From: Bacillota bacterium
GTDB taxonomy: Bacteria; Bacillota; Negativicutes; Sporomusales; Sporomusaceae
Reading direction: 5' to 3'
DNA length: 64,000 nucleotides
NCBI GenBank assembly: GCA_017889705.1
Contig: JAGGAB010000026.1
Coordinates: 1 to 64,000 of the forward strand
In this document: positions 60,249 to 64,000 of the stretch, piece after piece
Layout of the letters: every line of letters begins with the position of its first letter
Numbering within the stretch: position 1 is the stretch's first letter
Position numbers and translations under genes: made by a program
Notes under the pieces: model-generated
What the model was told of the DNA's origin: nothing
Seen by the model: the letters and a program-made list of their open reading frames with translations, nothing else
Databases searched by the model: none

Positions 60249-60323
60249 GCCTCGGGATATTATCCCGGGGCTATTTTGTTTTTAATAAGGCGAAGAAGCC
60301 TCTGCATTTTTTATGCAGGGCTT
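60249..60323 (+). promoter_or_regulatory. Tandem terminator-like hairpins in the ABC operon leader
   Basis: Hairpin 1 is GCCTCGGGATA/TATCCCGGGGC (60249-60271), followed by TATTTTGTTTTT. Hairpin 2 is AGCCTCTGCAT/ATGCAGGGCTT (60298-60323), followed by TTCTGTTTG. Both lie between promoter and start codon, so they look like attenuators. No riboswitch core is recognised. Confidence 0.6.
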
Positions 60324-60395
60324 TTCTGTTTGTTAAAGGGTAATTAGGCATAAAGCCTTGTTATAAATTATAAAAATTAAGGGGAGTTGATTTTA

Positions 60396-61205
60396 ATGAA
60401 AAAGATTAAAAGGAGTATTGCTGTACTTACTATTTTAATCATGGCGATTATGCTTGTTAGTGGCTGTGGGCAGTCATCTACTACCCAGACAACGGCAAAA
60501 ACTCGGGTAGATGAAATCAAGAAAAATGGAAAACTCGTTCTAGCTACCGGAAACTATCGTCCTTTTGAATATCACGACGAACAGAGCAACAAAATTGTCG
60601 GTTATGACATAGATTTGGCTGAAGCAATTGCAAAAAAAATCGGCGTGCCTTTAGAAGTGAAGGAAATGCAGTTTACAAGCTTAATACCTACCTTGCAAAA
60701 TGGCCAGGCAGACCTAGTAATCGCTGCCATGTATATTACAGATCAGCGCAAAGAAGTTGTTGACTTTGCAGATCCGTATATGGATACAGGAATGGTATTG
60801 GTAGTAAATTCAGGTGATACCGCAATAAAAAGCGTAAATGACCTAAATGGTAAAGTTGTAGGTGTAAAAACGGGTGCAACCAGTGAAAAAGTTGCACAAG
60901 ATCTGAAAGATAAGGGTGCTAATATCACCATTAAGAGCTACAAAGAAACCGTCGACTATTTGCTTGATATGGAAAATGGGCGCTTAGACGCTTCAATTAA
61001 TGATCTTTTGAATCAGTTGGAATACAATAAGACCCATCCTAAAGTTAAGATTGTTGGCGAGCCGTTCACCAAAGCTTCACTTGGAATAGCAGTAAAAAAA
61101 GGTGATAAAGAACTAGCTGATCTGGTGAATGGCGTACTTAAAGAGATGAAGCAGAATGGTGAAGCAGATAAATTGTACCAAAAATGGCTGATAGGTAGCA
61201 AATAG
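60396..61205 (+). CDS. Polar amino acid ABC transporter, substrate-binding lipoprotein
   Basis: A 269-residue lipoprotein: signal KRSIAVLTILIMAIMLVSGC with Cys as lipid anchor, then the type II binding fold of family 3: KNGKLVLATGNYRPFEYHDE, VGYDIDLAEAIAKKIGVPLE, ITDQRKEVVDFADPYMDTGM and VGVKTGATSEKVAQDL. Ligand-binding Asp and Arg residues of the basic/polar amino acid group appear to be present; exact specificity is not certain. I start at ATG 60396 with GGGGAG upstream rather than TTG 60387. First gene of an operon with permease, ATPase and two enzymes. Confidence 0.92.
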   Translation: MKKIKRSIAVLTILIMAIMLVSGCGQSSTTQTTAKTRVDEIKKNGKLVLATGNYRPFEYHDEQSNKIVGYDIDLAEAIAKKIGVPLEVKEMQFTSLIPTLQNGQADLVIAAMYITDQRKEVVDFADPYMDTGMVLVVNSGDTAIKSVNDLNGKVVGVKTGATSEKVAQDLKDKGANITIKSYKETVDYLLDMENGRLDASINDLLNQLEYNKTHPKVKIVGEPFTKASLGIAVKKGDKELADLVNGVLKEMKQNGEADKLYQKWLIGSK

Positions 61206-61232
61206 TATTCGTTTTTTGAAGGGGAAATAACT

Positions 61233-61886
61233 ATGAGCTTAGATTACTCTATTATATTAAATAAGTTTCCTATTCTCCTTGAAGGTTGTCTGGTAACATT
61301 AGAGATTTCCTTGTATTCCTTATTACTAGGTATGGTATTCGGCATAGCGGGATCGCTATGCCGGATTTCCTCCAACCGTTTTTTATCATCGATTGCATTC
61401 TTTTATGTTTGGATCATTCGCGGTACACCGGTAATGGTGCAATTATTCATTCTGTATTTTGGCTTGCCTCAATTAGGTCTTAAGTTATCCAGTATGACCG
61501 CAGGAGTATTAGGCCTAGCCGTAAACACAGGTGCTTATATCACTGAAATTATTCGTGCCGGTATACAAGCTGTAGATAAAGGGCAAATGGAGGCAGCCTT
61601 GTCACTAGGGATGAAGCCTCGCCAAGCAATGATTAGGATTGTGGGCCCGCAGGCAATTAAAATATGTATTCCGCCTTTAGTAAATCAATTTATAATGACT
61701 TTGAAAAATTCCTCCATCGCCTCACTAGTAACCATTACAGAACTGTTTCGTACGGGAGAACAGATAATTTATACTACATTCCGCAGTTTTGAAGTATATA
61801 CTGTTATCGCCGTCCTTTACTTAATTATGAATTCGATATTTATGGTAATTGCCGACAAATTAGAAAAAAGGATGGCAAGACAATGA
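61233..61886 (+). CDS. Polar amino acid ABC transporter, permease
   Basis: A 217-residue HisM/GlnP-type permease with five hydrophobic helices. The N-terminal [40 protein letters not shown], and the EAA coupling loop [24 protein letters not shown] are typical of polar amino acid uptake systems. GAAGGGGAA precedes the ATG. The stop overlaps the ATPase start by four bases (ATGA). Confidence 0.94.
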   Translation: MSLDYSIILNKFPILLEGCLVTLEISLYSLLLGMVFGIAGSLCRISSNRFLSSIAFFYVWIIRGTPVMVQLFILYFGLPQLGLKLSSMTAGVLGLAVNTGAYITEIIRAGIQAVDKGQMEAALSLGMKPRQAMIRIVGPQAIKICIPPLVNQFIMTLKNSSIASLVTITELFRTGEQIIYTTFRSFEVYTVIAVLYLIMNSIFMVIADKLEKRMARQ

Positions 61887-62614
61887 GCGCGATTATTGAA
61901 ATGAATAATATTTTCAAATCTTTTGGTGCTATCCAAGTATTAAAAGACTTTACAATGAAGATACGTGACGGCGAAAAAGTAGTCATTATAGGTCCTAGTG
62001 GTTCAGGCAAAAGCACTGTGCTTCGCTGTATCAACAAGCTGGAGCCTATTCAGTCAGGTGCAATTTTATTCGAAGGAGAAGAAATAACCCTCTCCACAGA
62101 TCTAAGTAAGCTACGTACGCAGATCGGTATGGTATTTCAGCGATTCAATTTATTTCCTCATAAAACAGTGCTTGAAAATATTATAGAAGCTCCAGTTGTC
62201 GTGAAAGGCGTTACTATCTCAGAGGCGAAAGCGGCAGCTCTGCGGTTGCTTGATAGGGTCGGACTTGCCGACAAAGCTGATAATTATCCTAAGGAGTTAT
62301 CAGGCGGACAGCAACAGCGTGTGGCGATAGCTAGGGCCTTGGCCATGAATCCGAAGATTATGTTGTTCGACGAGCCGACGTCGGCACTAGATCCAGAATT
62401 GGTTGGTGAAGTTTTGTTGGTAATGAAGGCCTTGGCCGAAGAAGGAATGACAATGGTTGTTGTAACCCACGAAATGGGGTTTGCCCGTGAGGTAGCTGAC
62501 AGGGTAGTTTTTATGGATCAAGGGATGATTGTTGAGGAAGGAACGCCAGAGGATATCTTTGAGAATCCAAGAGAAGAAAGAACAAAGGTGTTTCTAAAAC
62601 GAATCCGATATTGA
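61883..62614 (+). CDS. Polar amino acid ABC transporter, ATPase
   Basis: A 243-residue GlnQ/HisP-type ATPase: Walker [22 protein letters not shown]-loop [17 protein letters not shown], signature [19 protein letters not shown], Walker [19 protein letters not shown] and the switch His in [19 protein letters not shown]. It overlaps the permease gene and is followed 14 bases later by a PLP-enzyme gene. Confidence 0.95.
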   Translation: MSAIIEMNNIFKSFGAIQVLKDFTMKIRDGEKVVIIGPSGSGKSTVLRCINKLEPIQSGAILFEGEEITLSTDLSKLRTQIGMVFQRFNLFPHKTVLENIIEAPVVVKGVTISEAKAAALRLLDRVGLADKADNYPKELSGGQQQRVAIARALAMNPKIMLFDEPTSALDPELVGEVLLVMKALAEEGMTMVVVTHEMGFAREVADRVVFMDQGMIVEEGTPEDIFENPREERTKVFLKRIRY

Positions 62615-62627
62615 GCGGAGGGTGCAA

Positions 62628-63863
62628 ATGAGTTTTGTGCAAAAGTTGGTCTGTGTATGTTGTGGCCGAGAGTATAGAGATGACGAGCTGAACTACTACT
62701 GTCCTATTTGTGGCTATCAAACTGGCATTCTGGATGTTAAATATGATTATGACGCTGTTGAAAAAGTAGTTAACCCTAAATTTGATTCTAAAGACCGCTC
62801 CATGTGGCGCTATCTTCCCTTGCTGCCAGTTAGGGATGCCACTCATATCCAGCACCTGCAGGTAGGGTGGACGCCGCTTTATTCAGCGCCCCGTTTGGCT
62901 GTAGAATTGGGGGTGGCCCAGTGCTATATCAAAGACGAGGGCAGAAATCCTACCGCTTCTTTTAAAGACAGGGCAAGTGCTGTCGGAGTAATGAAGGCTC
63001 TTGAAAAGAAGGCCGAACGAATCACCTGCGCATCTACAGGAAATGCAGCATCCTCTTTGGCTGGTTTTGCCGCAGCAGCCGGACTCCCGGCCACGATCTT
63101 TGTTCCCAAGCGGGCTCCCCAAGCCAAACTTGCTCAGTTATTAGTATATGGCGCGCAGGTTTTTGTTGTAGAGGGAACTTATGATGAGGCTTGGGAATTA
63201 TGTATGGAAGCTAGTGAGGAATTTGGCTGGTATAACCGGAATTGTGCAATTAACCCTTATTTGATAGAGGGAAAAAAGACAGTATCCTTAGAGCTGATAG
63301 AGCAGATTTTAGATGAACAGGGGAAGCTTCCTGACTGGGTTGTGGTTTCAGTAGGTGACGGTTGTACAGTCGGTGGAGTATGGAAAGGACTATGGGAAAT
63401 GAAGCGATTGGGCTTTATTTCCGAGGTGCCGAAGATACTTGGTGTTCAGGCCGACGGTTGCAAACCATTTTTGACTGCCTGGCAAGATAACAAACCATTA
63501 ATTCCAGTAGCGGCAAATACTATCGCCGATTCTATCGCGGTCGGACACCCAAGAAATTTTTATAAAGGGATGCAGGCAATCCATGAATCACAAGGCAGTT
63601 TTGTTGCAGTAACTGATGAAGAAATCGGTTGGGCAATGAGGACGTTAGCCAGAGCGACTGCTGTTTTTGGTGAACCGGCAGGAGTTGCCGGTATTGCCGG
63701 AGTACGTGCTGCCGTTCAAAGCGGCATTATCAACAGCGCTGAAACGGTAGCTGTTATTATAACTGGTAACGGGTTGAAGGATATACAAAGCGCGATACAA
63801 TTTACCGGGGCGCCGAAGCGGATAGCTCCGAGTATAACTGCTGTAAAAGAGGTACTAAGGTAG
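62628..63863 (+). CDS. PLP-dependent threonine synthase-like enzyme with zinc ribbon
   Basis: A 411-residue fold-type II PLP enzyme. The N-terminal ribbon CVCCGREYRDDELNYYCPIC has two Cys pairs. The PLP lysine lies in NPTASFKDRASAVGVMKAL, the phosphate loop is CASTGNAASSLAGFAAAAGL and the second glycine loop is VVSVGDGCTVGGVWKGL. It resembles the ribbon-containing threonine synthase group, but members of this group also include 2,3-diaminopropionate ammonia-lyase-like and other beta-eliminating enzymes. Its place after an amino acid uptake system and before an amidohydrolase points to catabolism. Start at ATG 62628 with CGGAGG upstream. Confidence 0.82.
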   Translation: MSFVQKLVCVCCGREYRDDELNYYCPICGYQTGILDVKYDYDAVEKVVNPKFDSKDRSMWRYLPLLPVRDATHIQHLQVGWTPLYSAPRLAVELGVAQCYIKDEGRNPTASFKDRASAVGVMKALEKKAERITCASTGNAASSLAGFAAAAGLPATIFVPKRAPQAKLAQLLVYGAQVFVVEGTYDEAWELCMEASEEFGWYNRNCAINPYLIEGKKTVSLELIEQILDEQGKLPDWVVVSVGDGCTVGGVWKGLWEMKRLGFISEVPKILGVQADGCKPFLTAWQDNKPLIPVAANTIADSIAVGHPRNFYKGMQAIHESQGSFVAVTDEEIGWAMRTLARATAVFGEPAGVAGIAGVRAAVQSGIINSAETVAVIITGNGLKDIQSAIQFTGAPKRIAPSITAVKEVLR

Positions 63864-63873
63864 GTAATGCTAT

Positions 63874-64000
63874 ATGGAAAACATGTTAATTCGTAATGCA
63901 ACCGTTGTTGACGGAACAGGAAGGCCAGGATTTGTAGCAGATGTTGTAGTTACTGGTCAATATATTGCAGAGATAGGAACTAGGACACCTTTTTCCGATG
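63874..64000 (+). CDS. Amidohydrolase (N-acyl-D-amino-acid deacylase-like), 3' end outside window
   Basis: The first 42 codons of a gene are present: ENMLIRNATVVDGTGRPGFV then ADVVVTGQYIAEIG. This is the N-terminal beta-sandwich of the amidohydrolase superfamily and closely resembles D-aminoacylases and dihydropyrimidinases. AAGGTAGG precedes the ATG. It follows the PLP enzyme by ten bases in the ABC operon. The metal-binding HxH is beyond the window, so the exact family cannot be confirmed. Confidence 0.75.
   Translation, partial: MENMLIRNATVVDGTGRPGFVADVVVTGQYIAEIGTRTPFSD

Noticed and set aside
60240-60330. c-di-GMP class I riboswitch before the ABC operon
   Set aside because: A GGCAAAGACGCCTC string recalled the aptamer, but the conserved GGGCAAACC core and tetraloop receptor are absent.

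Overview
The window looks like a chromosomal segment from a spore-forming, diderm (LPS-bearing) Firmicute of the Sporomusa/Pelosinus type (class Negativicutes). The evidence is a CotF-type spore coat protein (2888-3373), a PagL-type outer-membrane lipid A deacylase with its HxSNG motif (50910-51476), PPi-dependent phosphofructokinase, strong AGGAGG ribosome sites with frequent GTG/TTG starts, and many two-component and chemotaxis proteins. The genus is an inference. I see no rRNA, tRNA, CRISPR array, prophage or transposase gene.

Layout. 1-7 kb: end of a YhiN-type flavoprotein, a decayed P-type ATPase tail, a DMT exporter, a coat protein, an Lrp/AsnC regulator, a FeeM-like acyltransferase fused to a cyclic-nucleotide-binding domain, and a sporulation-kinase-like histidine kinase. 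7-17 kb: small accessory genes (PIN-like protein, HxlR regulator with flavin reductase, DUF2148 ferredoxin-like protein, carbonic anhydrase, superoxide dismutase, FolT, Cys-rich and zinc-ribbon proteins) separated by structured repeats. 17-30 kb: a REC/PPDK-N fusion, gdhA, an MCP, PPi-PFK, a PPC/DUF296 protein and an NCS2 permease with an extra C-terminal domain. 30-38 kb: a GntR-controlled cluster (GalB-like hydratase, DASS carrier, RraA/GalC-like aldolase, solute-binding protein), then an MBL hydrolase, LysR and LUD protein. 38-45 kb: an SGNH hydrolase, a second MCP, a CheY/HD-GYP pair and an FMN-binding protein. 45-51 kb: a C4-dicarboxylate unit (malic enzyme, DASS carrier, CitA/DcuS-type two-component system). 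51-60 kb: PagL, a beta-lactamase-like protein, DUF1003, a deleted methyltransferase, a MerR/dehydrogenase/AEC-permease unit and an LrgAB operon with LysR. 60-64 kb: a polar amino acid ABC transporter followed by a PLP enzyme and an amidohydrolase that runs off the window.

The main unexplained signal is a family of intergenic repeats (R1). Nine copies are recognisable at about 7.2, 11.2, 13.0, 15.9, 16.2, 20.1, 36.15, 38.5 and 53.5 kb. A full copy is a long hairpin (ends GACTA...TAGTC) followed by a second, larger hairpin. Arm sequences differ between copies but stay complementary, so structure rather than sequence appears to be kept. A second family (R2) flanks the phosphofructokinase gene as an inverted pair, and a third copy supplies the last codons of the HxlR gene.

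Two regulatory circuits can be read directly. A near-identical 25-bp site lies exactly 8 bases after the -10 box of both the gntR promoter and the galB-operon promoter. A MerR-type promoter with a 19-bp spacer carrying an inverted repeat precedes the dehydrogenase/AEC pair. Neither has been tested.
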